A stretch of DNA of 63,673 nucleotides, from contig JARLIH010000379.1 in the NCBI GenBank assembly GCA_031291845.1, positions 1 through 63,673 on the forward strand, given 5' to 3'. This document shows, in pieces, positions 18,504 through 26,882 of this stretch; position 1 is the stretch's first letter; every line of letters begins with the position of its first letter. The notes beneath the pieces were generated by a model, which saw only the letters and a program-made list of their open reading frames with translations, did no database searches and was not told the DNA's origin. This DNA comes from Isosphaeraceae bacterium. Lineage in GTDB: Bacteria > Planctomycetota > Planctomycetia > Isosphaerales > Isosphaeraceae. A program made the translations under genes and the position numbers.

Positions 18504-21344
18504 ATGACACGCGGCGTTCTGGAACTACCGCGGGTGCCAGGGATGGCTCCGGCGGGTCGAGCGGCAAGCCCAACACGGGCCCTCACGCTCGCGCTGGCCG
18601 CCGTGCTCCTGGCGCTCTGCCTCGCCGACCACGTCTGGGCCAAGAAGGGGCTCCTCCCTGAAGGCATCATCACCGAGGTCAAGATCGAGGGGAACGTCTC
18701 ACTCACGTCCGACGACATCCGGCGCAAGCTGCTTTGCCGGCCAGGCCAGGAGCTCAACCAGGAGCGCATCGACGCCGACGTCCGCAGCTTGAACAACACC
18801 AAGTGGTTCTCCAGCGTCAACGCCTATACCAAGGACGACCCCGAGCGGAAGGGTTACATCCTCATCTACACCGTGAGGGAAATGCCCGTCCTGACCTACG
18901 TCGAATTCCGCGGCCGGAAGAAGAACGTCTTCGGCGTCTACAAGGTGAGCCAGAAGGACCTCGAAGAGACCACCGGGCTGAAGGCCGGCAACCGGGCCGA
19001 CGCCACCCGCACCCAGCTTGCCGTCGGGCAAATCCAGCGCCTGTACGCCGAAAAAGGCTACGACATGTGCGAGGTCCGGCTCGTCGAGGGGGGCAACCGG
19101 GGCGACACCCGCGTGGTGATCGAAGTTTTCGAGGGGGAAAAGCGCACCGTCGGGCACATCAACTTCGAAGGGAACACGTTCGTCTCGAGCGAGCGGCTAC
19201 GGACCAAGGTCACCAGCCGACGGCCCATCGCCGGCCTCATCGGCGGCATCTACCACGCGGACGCCATCGAGGACGATGCCCGCAAGCTGCGCGAGTTCTA
19301 CCAGAGCCAGGGCTTCTACGAGGTGAGGGTCAACCCCATCACGCACCCTGGCGACACCCTGGGCGACATGCGGATCACGTTCGTGATCTCGGAAGGGGTG
19401 CGGTACCACGTCCGCAACATCAAGTTCGAGGGGAACAAGCGGCTGACCGAGGCGAAGCTCCGCGAGGGGCTGCTCCTGCACTCGGGCCAGCCGATGCTCG
19501 AGTCGCTCAAGGACTCGGACAGCTTGCGGCTGATGAGCAAGTACTACGAACTGGGGTGCCTCAATACCCAGATCCTGGCCCAGGCGCGCATCACCGAGCA
19601 GCCGGGCGTGCTCGACCTCGTCTACAACATCCAAGAAGGGACCCCGATCGTGATGGGGGACCTGATCGTCAAGGGGAACGACCGGACCCAGGACCGCGTG
19701 ATCCGCCGCGAGGCGAACATGGCGGGCCTGATGCCGGGCGAGCTCCTGGACAAGAACCGGATTGATATCTTCAAGAAGCGGCTGGGGGCGACGGGCTACT
19801 TCATCAACGCGCCGGACCAGAACAAGGTCATCAAGGTGGAAGTCGGCCAGGCGAGAGACAAGCCGTACGGCGACCTCCCGACGATCGAGATCAACGAGAC
19901 GACGCGAATGCAGGACCCGGGCGTCGACGCCTCGATGCCGGCGGTGCAGGTGCCGCCGCTGCCTCCCCCGCCGGCTAATGGCGGCGGCGTGGGCGCGGGT
20001 GCGCCGGCCGCTGCGCCGGGGGCTGGTGGGGCGGGGGTCGAAGAAAGGCCGATCGGCGGCCGGGAAGACTTCTACCCGCCGGTCGACACGATGCCTCCCT
20101 CGACCGTTCCTCCCGCCGGGCCGGTCGCCTTGCCGCCATCGGGCGTCGCGCCGCCGGGAGCGCTGCCGAGGACACCGCCGATCGGTACGGACGTGCCCAA
20201 CGGCATGATCCCGAACGTGCCCGGGATGAACGCGACCGACGTCGGTCCCGACCGGAACGACCCGTACACGAACCGTCAGTACGCCGACGTCATCACCTCG
20301 ATCGAGGAGGCCCCGACCGGCCGGTTCATGCTCGGCGTCGGTGCCAGCGGCGCACAGGGGCTCTACGGCAACGCGACGATCATCGAAAACAACTTCAACA
20401 TCTGGAACTACCCGCGGTCGTGGGCCGAGGTCACGAACGGCCAGGCGTTCCGCGGCGGCGGCCAGCAGCTCCAGGTGTCGGCGATGGTCGGCACCCTGAT
20501 CAACCGGTTCACGGTCAGCCTGATCGACAAGATGATCTTCGACCTGCCGATCGCCGGGGGTGCGACGGGTTACATCTTTAACCGGTTCTACCCCGACTGG
20601 AGCGAGGCCCGGGGTGGCGGCCGGTTCTGGCTGGGCCGCCAGTTTGGCCAGGTGATCTACGCCGACGTCGCGTTCCGGGCCGAGGAGGTCGACTTCTACG
20701 GCTACCGCACGCCCGCTCCGGCCGACTACCTCGCCGCGAACGGACACACGGCGCTTTTCTCACTCCGCCCGAGCATCCGGTACGACACCCGCAATGCGCC
20801 GTTCATGCCGAACAAGGGGCAATACGTCGAGGCCTCGTTTGAGCAGGGGTGGGGGTCGTTCACCTACCCGAAGTTTGAGCTCGAAGGGCGCACGTATTTC
20901 ACGCTCGGCACGCGGGCCGACGGCTCCGGCCCCCGCACGCTCGAGCTGCGCGGGCATTACGGGGTCACCGGGCCCGACACGCCTGTCTACGAGCGGTTCT
21001 TCGCCGGTTACTTCGGGTCGCTGCGCGGGTTCATGTACCGCGGCGTCGGCCCGCACATCCTCGGCTCGAACGCCGGCGGCCTGATGGAGGCGCTCGGGTC
21101 GGTCGAGTACATGCTGCCGCTGACGGCCAGTGACAAAGTCCGCCAGGTGTTCTTCTGCGACTTCGGCACTGTCACGCCGAACTACGAGTGGGACAACTTC
21201 CGCGTCGCGATCGGCACCGGTTTGCGGCTGAACCTGCCGGCCCTGGGACCGCTCCCGCTGGCGTTCGACCTGGCCTTCCCGCTGGTCAAGGCGCCGGGGG
21301 ACCACGTCCAGTACTTCAACTTCACCATGGGCGCCAACTATTAG
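18504..21344 (+). CDS. bamA: BamA/Omp85 outer-membrane protein assembly factor
   Basis: Outer-membrane insertase of beta-barrel proteins. The 946-residue protein has a signal peptide (hydrophobic ALTLALAAVLLALCLADHVWA). Five POTRA repeats follow (about residues 52-450), recognisable by repeated G-x-I/V-x-F-x-G-N/R starts: VKIEGNVSLT, VEFRGRKKN, INFEGNTFVS, IKFEGNKRLT and LIVKGNDRTQ. Then comes a Pro/Gly/Ala-rich linker of about 130 residues (465-595), unusual for BamA, and a C-terminal Omp85 barrel with GYFGSLRGFMYRGVG, equivalent to the conserved RGF loop. The last strand ends FNFTMGANY. It stands alone; no Skp or LPS genes follow. BamA is more likely than TamA because of the five POTRAs. 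Confidence 0.93.
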   Translation: MTRGVLELPRVPGMAPAGRAASPTRALTLALAAVLLALCLADHVWAKKGLLPEGIITEVKIEGNVSLTSDDIRRKLLCRPGQELNQERIDADVRSLNNTKWFSSVNAYTKDDPERKGYILIYTVREMPVLTYVEFRGRKKNVFGVYKVSQKDLEETTGLKAGNRADATRTQLAVGQIQRLYAEKGYDMCEVRLVEGGNRGDTRVVIEVFEGEKRTVGHINFEGNTFVSSERLRTKVTSRRPIAGLIGGIYHADAIEDDARKLREFYQSQGFYEVRVNPITHPGDTLGDMRITFVISEGVRYHVRNIKFEGNKRLTEAKLREGLLLHSGQPMLESLKDSDSLRLMSKYYELGCLNTQILAQARITEQPGVLDLVYNIQEGTPIVMGDLIVKGNDRTQDRVIRREANMAGLMPGELLDKNRIDIFKKRLGATGYFINAPDQNKVIKVEVGQARDKPYGDLPTIEINETTRMQDPGVDASMPAVQVPPLPPPPANGGGVGAGAPAAAPGAGGAGVEERPIGGREDFYPPVDTMPPSTVPPAGPVALPPSGVAPPGALPRTPPIGTDVPNGMIPNVPGMNATDVGPDRNDPYTNRQYADVITSIEEAPTGRFMLGVGASGAQGLYGNATIIENNFNIWNYPRSWAEVTNGQAFRGGGQQLQVSAMVGTLINRFTVSLIDKMIFDLPIAGGATGYIFNRFYPDWSEARGGGRFWLGRQFGQVIYADVAFRAEEVDFYGYRTPAPADYLAANGHTALFSLRPSIRYDTRNAPFMPNKGQYVEASFEQGWGSFTYPKFELEGRTYFTLGTRADGSGPRTLELRGHYGVTGPDTPVYERFFAGYFGSLRGFMYRGVGPHILGSNAGGLMEALGSVEYMLPLTASDKVRQVFFCDFGTVTPNYEWDNFRVAIGTGLRLNLPALGPLPLAFDLAFPLVKAPGDHVQYFNFTMGANY

Positions 21345-21349
21345 TGGTT

Positions 21350-21625
21350 GGAAGATTCACCACAAAGGGACAAAGACACGAAGGAAGACAATTCGGCAGA
21401 ATGAGTCACCGCAGAGCACCGCAGAGAGAGGCGGTTGGGAGGACATAGATTGAAAGATTAAAATATTGAAAAGCAATATATGTTAAAAATCTATTTTCTA
21501 AATGCCTAATTGTGACCTGATTGCTTCTCCGTTTTTCTCTCCGCGTTCTCTGCGGTGAAATCCCTCCCCTCCGGTGAAATCCCTCCCTCTCCTTTGTGTC
21601 TTTGTGCCTTTGTGGTGAATCTTCC
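21350..21625. repeat. 276-base MITE-like element with 30-base terminal inverted repeats
   Basis: The left arm (21350-21379, beginning GGAAGATTCACCACAAAGG) and right arm (21596-21625) are inverted copies matching at 29 of 30 positions. Nested inside is a second inverted pair, TCACCGCAGAG (21406-21416) with CTCTGCGGTGA (21548-21558). The centre (about 21440-21510) is strikingly AT-rich for this genome. No protein is encoded. It begins six bases after the bamA stop. A shorter, diverged relative is at 40677-40778. Confidence 0.75.
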
Positions 21626-21739
21626 AGCCGTTTCCCCACCGTTGCCAAGAATGCCCACGATGTCGTACCCTGGTGCCGTGGCCTCTTGAGTGAGGCCTTC
21701 TGGCTTGCCGAGCGACCTCCCTGCCGGGCTGAACGATCC

Positions 21740-22294
21740 ATGCTGCGCTATTTCCTCGTGCTGGCCGTCACCGACGGGTCGCTCTTGATCGCGAGCTTCG
21801 TGCTGGGGCTCCTGGCGTCGGGCGAGCACCAGCAGCCGCGGTCGACGTTGCGCGACGTCCACTTCTTGATCGCGCTGTTGACCACGATGGTGACCTTGGC
21901 GGTCCACTCGATCGTCTACACCTACTTCCTCGCGACCATGAAGTGGGCGAAGGAGGTCGTGCACGTGTACCAGCTCCCCGAGTGGATCAACGACCAGGCG
22001 AAGAAGAACAAACGGAAGGCGTTCCGGTTCGTGTTCTGGAGCATCACGGCCGTGGCCGTGGCGGCCTGGCTGGGAGCCGCGGCGCACACAAGGGCGGGGT
22101 TGGGCTGGCCGCTCTGGCACCTGGGCGCGGCGGCGCTGGCGCTGGCGTTCAACTTCGGGGCGTTCGCCGTCGAGTACGCGGTGATCCTGTCGCACGCCCG
22201 GCTGCTGCTGGAGGTCAAGGCGCGGGCGGACAAGCTGCGCGTGGAACGCTACGGGCCAGAAGGAGCGGCGGTCGCGGGGGAGGTCCGCCCCTGA
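21740..22294 (+). CDS. Small four-helix membrane protein
   Basis: The 184-residue product has four predicted hydrophobic helices (near residues 3-25, 40-65, 103-120 and 127-150) and a charged C-terminal tail that looks coiled (LLLEVKARADKLRVERYG). I do not recognise the family. ATG 21740 is chosen because it begins the first hydrophobic helix (MLRYFLVLAVTDGSLL). The reading frame extends upstream into the MITE-like element, which is not coding. Its stop overlaps the ATG of the MFS gene (TGATG at 22292-22296), so the two are translationally coupled and may work together. Confidence 0.75.
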   Translation: MLRYFLVLAVTDGSLLIASFVLGLLASGEHQQPRSTLRDVHFLIALLTTMVTLAVHSIVYTYFLATMKWAKEVVHVYQLPEWINDQAKKNKRKAFRFVFWSITAVAVAAWLGAAAHTRAGLGWPLWHLGAAALALAFNFGAFAVEYAVILSHARLLLEVKARADKLRVERYGPEGAAVAGEVRP

Positions 22295-23553
22295 TGTCGT
22301 CGCTCGCCGTCATCGTCATCATCGTCCTGGTCGACCTGCTGGGGTTCACCCTGGTCATGCCGTTGCTCGCGCCTTTTGCGCGCGAGTACCATTTCAGCGG
22401 GTTGCAGATCGGGCTCTTGTTCGCGGCCTACCCGTTGTGCCAGCTCGTGTCGGGGCCGATTTTGGGACGGCTCAGCGATCGGTACGGGCGGCGGCCGGTC
22501 CTGATCGTGAGCCAGGCGGGGACGGCGCTCTCGTTCTTGATCCTGGGGCTGTCGCGGCACTTCTGGGTGATGCTCCTGGCCCGGATGCTCGACGGGGCGT
22601 CGGGGGGCAACATCCTGGTGGCGCAGGCGTACGTGGCCGACGTCACGAAGCCCGAGCACCGCGCGCGGGGCCTGGGGCTGATCGGCATGGCGTTCGGGCT
22701 GGGGTTCGTGCTCGGGCCGCTGCTCGGGGGGCTCCTGCTCGGCCTGCCCGTGCCACCGGAATGGCGGCTGCGGGTGCCGTTCCTGGTCGCCGCGGGGTTT
22801 TCGACGCTTGCGTGGGTGCTCGTGCTGACGCGCCTGCCCGAGTCCCCGGCGCGGGCCGAGGCGCGGGTGCTGAGCGGGCGCGGTCTGGTCGACACGATGA
22901 CCCTGCCCGGTGTGGGGGCCCTGGTCGTGCTGGCCTCGCTATTCGTGCTCGCGTTTGCGGCGCTTGAGGGAACGTTTGCGCTGTACCTTCAGGACCGCCT
23001 GAAAGCGAGCGCGCAGGCCGCCGCGTTCGGCTTCGCGTTTCTCGGGCTGGTGAGCGCGGTGGTGCAGGGGGGCTTGATCCGCCGCCTGGTCCCGCGGTTC
23101 GGCGAGCCGAAGCTGATCGTCGTCGGAGTCGCGACGTTGACGATCGGATTCGGGGCGATGGCCCTGGCCGAGGGCTGGCCCGCGCTCCTGGGGGCGACGT
23201 TGATCGTCGGCGTCGGCCAGGGGTTGGCGAGCCCGACCGTGTCGGGGCTGCTTTCCCGAATCACGCCGGCGAGCGAGCAGGGGGCGGTCTTCGGCGTCTT
23301 GTCGTCGGCCCAGACCCTGGCGCGGATGATCAATTACGTGCTGGCGAACGTCTTGCTCGCCACGCGGAGCGCCTCGGCGCCGTTCTGGGAGGCCTGCGTC
23401 ATCGCCCTGGCCGCGCTAGGGCTGGCGCTCGTGGTGCTGCCGCGGGTTAAGGTCACGGGCGGACCACAGCCCGAGATGGTCGCGCAGGGTCTTTCGCGGC
23501 GGCCGGGCGGACCAGGCGGGGACGAAACCGACGTCGCGGACCTACATCCGTAG
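22294..23553 (+). CDS. MFS transporter (TetA-like/DHA1 family)
   Basis: The 419-residue protein has twelve hydrophobic segments. Between helices 2 and 3 lies the signature GRLSDRYGRRPVLI (motif A, G-x-L-a-D-r-x-G-r-k/r), and LARMLDGASGGNILVAQAY is typical of TetA/MdtG-type drug antiporters. It is a proton-driven exporter of unknown substrate. ATG 22294 overlaps the stop of the upstream membrane protein by one base, so the longer in-frame extension from 21943 is rejected. The C-terminal tail is hydrophilic. Specific antibiotic resistance cannot be inferred from sequence alone. Confidence 0.88.
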   Translation: MSSLAVIVIIVLVDLLGFTLVMPLLAPFAREYHFSGLQIGLLFAAYPLCQLVSGPILGRLSDRYGRRPVLIVSQAGTALSFLILGLSRHFWVMLLARMLDGASGGNILVAQAYVADVTKPEHRARGLGLIGMAFGLGFVLGPLLGGLLLGLPVPPEWRLRVPFLVAAGFSTLAWVLVLTRLPESPARAEARVLSGRGLVDTMTLPGVGALVVLASLFVLAFAALEGTFALYLQDRLKASAQAAAFGFAFLGLVSAVVQGGLIRRLVPRFGEPKLIVVGVATLTIGFGAMALAEGWPALLGATLIVGVGQGLASPTVSGLLSRITPASEQGAVFGVLSSAQTLARMINYVLANVLLATRSASAPFWEACVIALAALGLALVVLPRVKVTGGPQPEMVAQGLSRRPGGPGGDETDVADLHP

Positions 23554-23572
23554 CATGAGTACGTACCACGTG

Positions 23573-23621
23573 TCGCCCTCACCCGGTCGCTGCGCGGCCG
23601 ACCTGTCCCGGGGGGAGAGCT
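23573..23621. repeat. Partial copy of the palindromic element at 545-829
   Basis: CGCCCTCACCCGGTCGC and CCCGGGGGGAGAG match, with few differences, the right half of the element at 707-753. It lies between the stop codons of two convergent genes (23553 + and 23639 -), where it could help termination from both sides. Confidence 0.6.
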
Positions 23622-23638
23622 GACGTATTGTAGAATTC

Positions 23639-26113
23639 TTATGGCCTGGGGAGGTCGCGATCGAGCGGGGCGGCCTGGGTATAGCCCGGGTGGGTGAGCA
23701 CCGTGCGTACCTCATCGGGGTGCGCGATCACGATCTCCAGGGCTTCCTCGAATGCCTGCGGCCGGGAACGCAGCAGCCAGGCGGTGAGCAGGCCGTCGAG
23801 AGCGTCGTTGTGGTCGAATCGGCCCAAGAGGGCTCGCAGCTTGCCGACTGGCACGCGGTCGCTGTCCGGCTCGCGCCGGGACAGGCCTCGGACGGCCGCG
23901 CGGAGGCCGTCCGGATCGGATCGCGCCCAATCGAACAGCGGGGCGTTGAGCCTGGAGGCGGGAGCGTATCGGAGGCCCTCGCCCCAAAACCGGCGCAGCC
24001 TGGGCAGGTGTCGTGCGACCCACTCGGGTGCCGGCGGTGGGACTTGGGGAGGCGAGGGCCGCGCGGCCAGCCTCGCCAGGGCCCAGGCCCGGCTCACAGT
24101 GACCGGGTCGGCGACCGTCAAGACCCGCGCGCCGTCGAGCTGCGCGGGAGTGCTCGCGAACCAGGGGCGCATCGCGAACAGCAGCCGGGTGAAATCGGTC
24201 GCCTTCGAGTCCTGGGACAGCAGCCACACGTAGGGGGGGAAGTCGTCCGGCCCGCGCAGGCCGAGAACGATGTCGCTCCGGAGCGCGCCGAGCGATTGGA
24301 GCTCCTGGAACGTGTCGGGGTTGGTTCGCTCGTTCAGGAAGTCGACCACGGCGCCGTGGGGGAGGCCCCTCTTGGCATCGTTGAGCGCGTCGAGCTCCAC
24401 GGTGTTAAACGCGTCGTACCAGTAGGTCAGCTCGAAGCCGGCCCGCCACGCCCCGCGCGGGCCGCCGACGAGCTCGTTGTAGTAAGACAGCTCGTAAGGG
24501 TGGATCTTCACGAGCCCCCAGGCCGCGGGCCCGAGCACGAGCGCGGCCACCACGGCGCGAAGCCGGGGGGGGCGGAGCCGCGTGGCCGAGGCCAGGCCGT
24601 CAGCGACCCACACGGCGCCCCAGCCGGCGAACGCGGCAAGGAAGAAGAACGTGGGCAAGAAGAGCCGCACCCCGTCGTGCGCAGGCACGTCGAGCATTCG
24701 CAGCACGGGTAACGTGACCAGGTGGACCAGGAAGTAGACAGGGAGCCGGTCGCGGCCGAGCCGGCGGAGGGCATAGAGAAGCCCAGAGACGGCCGCGGCG
24801 AGGAGGCTCGCGGGGACGGTCACGGCGATCAGGACCCAGGCGTTGTGCCAGGGGAGGCTATATTCGTAAGTCCGGCCCAGGTAGTAGATGTAAATGTCGG
24901 GCAACGCGCCCCGGCGGCCGCTGTTGATGGCGTAGTAGTGGGCCAGCCGGGGCAAGGTGTCACGCCACCACGCGGGATTCCCCAGCCAGCCGACGACCGG
25001 AGCGAAGGCCAGGACGGACGTCCAGAGCTCCAGGGCCGGCCGCTCCGCCCCCCAGACCGCGTGCGCGCGGCAGATGTGCCCAAGCACGCGCCGGCCGACC
25101 CAGACGAGCAGCGGAACGGCGAGGATTGCACCCGGGATTGCGCTGGGGAACGGGTTGCCCGCGAGATCGGTACGGTTCGGCGGGGGGAGAAGGCTGGCGA
25201 TACGTAGCAGTTCGCGGAACGCGACGGCCAGGGGGGCGAGCATCAGCGATGATGTGACGAGGCCGTCGACCCAGTCGGCCCGGCCGCTGCGCCGGAGGAA
25301 CGTGCGAGGGAGGTGGCCCAGCACGAGCCAGGCCGTCAGCGGCACGAGCACGAGCACGGCGGCCATCTTTTCGACGAACGCGAGCCCGAGCAGGATCCCG
25401 ACGAGCACCCGCCAGGACCGCGCCTTCGGCTCGTACAGCCCTTTCCAGAACGCCACGGCGGTCGCGCCCCAGAGGAGCAGGCCCGGGGTGTCCGTCCCCG
25501 CGATGTGGCCGTCGCCGTACACGCGCGGCATCAGCAACAAGGCGCCCGCCGCGACCCCGCCGGCCCAGGGGCCGTACCGGCGCGCGAGGAAGCCGAACGC
25601 CAGGGTGATCGTCAGCGCGTACTCGAAGACCGAGGCCAGCCGGCGCGCGGGGATGTCTTTCATCCAGCGCCCGAAGAGGCCGTGGGTCGCCAGGCTCAGT
25701 TGACCGGCCAGCGGCGGGTGGAAATTCCGCCCGAAGCGGGCGTACGGCCAGTAATAAAGGAGCGTGTCCGGCTTGAACAAAGCCGAGAGCTCCGCGCGGT
25801 CGCGAGCGTTGGCCAGCCGCTCCCACCACTGCGACGACATGACCTGGCTGTACCGGTACGCCGGCTCGTCCCAGGTCAGGCCGATGTCCCCCGTGGTCGG
25901 GACCGTGGCCGCGAGCGCGAGTGCAAGGACCAGGCTCATCGCGAGCCACCAGCGTTTGCCGGTCAGCGACTCACCCGCCGCGGGAGCAGGTTGCCGCTCA
26001 GCTCTCTCCCGGGCCGGCTCCTCGTCGCGCCTCGCTCGGAGAACGACCGGAGCTACGACCGGCAAAGCCGGTTGCGCAGGGATCTCTTGCTCCGGCGATA
26101 GGTCGGCGCTCAT
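23639..26113 (-). CDS. GT-C membrane glycosyltransferase (PMT/ArnT-like), 824 aa
   Basis: Polytopic protein of the GT39/GT83-like fold, predicted to transfer a sugar from a polyprenyl-phosphate donor outside the cytoplasmic membrane. After a 50-residue Pro/Glu-rich cytoplasmic tail come the first helix (WWLAMSLVLALALAATVP) and the acidic motif LTWDEPAYRYS in the first external loop, where GT-C enzymes keep catalytic Asp/Glu. About ten further hydrophobic segments follow (GTDTPGLLLWGATAVAFW, AAVLVLVPLTAWLVL). The C-terminal 250 residues are soluble. It is longer than typical ArnT (about 550) because of both tails. ATG 26113 lacks a strong ribosome binding site. Substrate unknown; two relatives lie downstream. 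Confidence 0.8.
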   Translation of the reverse strand: MSADLSPEQEIPAQPALPVVAPVVLRARRDEEPARERAERQPAPAAGESLTGKRWWLAMSLVLALALAATVPTTGDIGLTWDEPAYRYSQVMSSQWWERLANARDRAELSALFKPDTLLYYWPYARFGRNFHPPLAGQLSLATHGLFGRWMKDIPARRLASVFEYALTITLAFGFLARRYGPWAGGVAAGALLLMPRVYGDGHIAGTDTPGLLLWGATAVAFWKGLYEPKARSWRVLVGILLGLAFVEKMAAVLVLVPLTAWLVLGHLPRTFLRRSGRADWVDGLVTSSLMLAPLAVAFRELLRIASLLPPPNRTDLAGNPFPSAIPGAILAVPLLVWVGRRVLGHICRAHAVWGAERPALELWTSVLAFAPVVGWLGNPAWWRDTLPRLAHYYAINSGRRGALPDIYIYYLGRTYEYSLPWHNAWVLIAVTVPASLLAAAVSGLLYALRRLGRDRLPVYFLVHLVTLPVLRMLDVPAHDGVRLFLPTFFFLAAFAGWGAVWVADGLASATRLRPPRLRAVVAALVLGPAAWGLVKIHPYELSYYNELVGGPRGAWRAGFELTYWYDAFNTVELDALNDAKRGLPHGAVVDFLNERTNPDTFQELQSLGALRSDIVLGLRGPDDFPPYVWLLSQDSKATDFTRLLFAMRPWFASTPAQLDGARVLTVADPVTVSRAWALARLAARPSPPQVPPPAPEWVARHLPRLRRFWGEGLRYAPASRLNAPLFDWARSDPDGLRAAVRGLSRREPDSDRVPVGKLRALLGRFDHNDALDGLLTAWLLRSRPQAFEEALEIVIAHPDEVRTVLTHPGYTQAAPLDRDLPRP

Positions 26114-26472
26114 CAGCGTTCACGCTCAAGATGGATCGAATGGCCCAGGTACGCCCTGCCCGGGCCCCGCTCGACGCCCTCGGTTCATTTTCCGGCGTCC
26201 GTGCCTTCCCGTAAAGCCGCTCCCGCCGTGAGCAACCCTCAGAACCGATACGACCGGCGCGTTCGTTGCGAACGCATCAGGAGAGGTTCGGATTTTGCCG
26301 CCCTTCATCTTTACCAGACTTTCCCAGATTGAAAAAATCACTGGAATTTTGCGGAAAGTCTCTTATCCTAGAGGGAGTGCGAGGGGGTGCAACGGACCTT
26401 TCCTCGACACGAATGGGTCGGGACCTCGCGTGAGGACCGACGGTTTCTCAAGAGTTGTGGGAGAATACACCA
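26114..26472. other. 359-base divergent promoter region
   Basis: This region separates divergent genes and has an AT-rich stretch at about 26298-26372 that contrasts with its surroundings. TTGAAA (26330-26335) and other weak boxes are visible, but no well-spaced -10 partner is convincing. A ribosome binding site (GGGAG, about 26459-26463) serves the Cys-rich gene on the plus strand. No open frame is persuasive. Confidence 0.45.
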
Positions 26473-26772
26473 ATGCGACGACACCTGTTTGCCGTGGCCG
26501 TACTCGGCCTGTTTGGCTCGCTCCTCGTGAGCGATGCGAGCGCCTGCTGCCACAAGAAGGCGGTCTGCGCGCCGGCTCCTTGCGCCGCACCGGCTCCTTG
26601 CGTCGAGCCGGCTCCTTGCCCCCCGCCGGCGAAGAAGTGCTGCTTCGGCGGCTTCAAGCTGTTCAAGGGTGGTCTTTGTCACAAGAAGGTGGTTTGCGCT
26701 CCGGTTGCTTGCGCAGCCCCTTGCCCCGCGCCTGTCGTGGTGCCGAGCGGCCAGGCCAGCCCGCAGTCTTGA
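26473..26772 (+). CDS. Cys/Pro-rich small exported protein
   Basis: The 99-residue product starts MRRHLFAVAVLGLFGSLLVS, a clear Sec signal peptide, with cleavage likely near DASA-C. The mature part holds many Cys in repeats of the type APAPC/AAPAPC/VEPAPC and two CCHKK/LCHKK blocks with an intervening KKCCFGGFKLFKG. The even spacing of Cys suggests metal binding or disulphide cross-linking of a wall or crust protein, but no function is known. ATG 26473 is preferred to the frame start at 26455 because GGGAG lies nine bases before it. It stands between two divergent GT-C genes. Confidence 0.75.
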   Translation: MRRHLFAVAVLGLFGSLLVSDASACCHKKAVCAPAPCAAPAPCVEPAPCPPPAKKCCFGGFKLFKGGLCHKKVVCAPVACAAPCPAPVVVPSGQASPQS

Positions 26773-26882
26773 TCGGGTGCTGACCGCCCTTGCGGGCGTG
26801 ATTCACCGACAGACGGGTTCAATCCGACGCGTCGGGTGTGCCGTTCCCCCCGGGGTCGGCGGCCTGACGCGTCTTCGTTGGT

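Noticed and set aside
26560..26720. Repeated GCGCCGGCTCCTTGC units looking like a small direct-repeat or CRISPR array
   Set aside because: The repeats are in frame within the Cys/Pro-rich gene and encode APAPC units; there are no spacers of constant length or cas genes.
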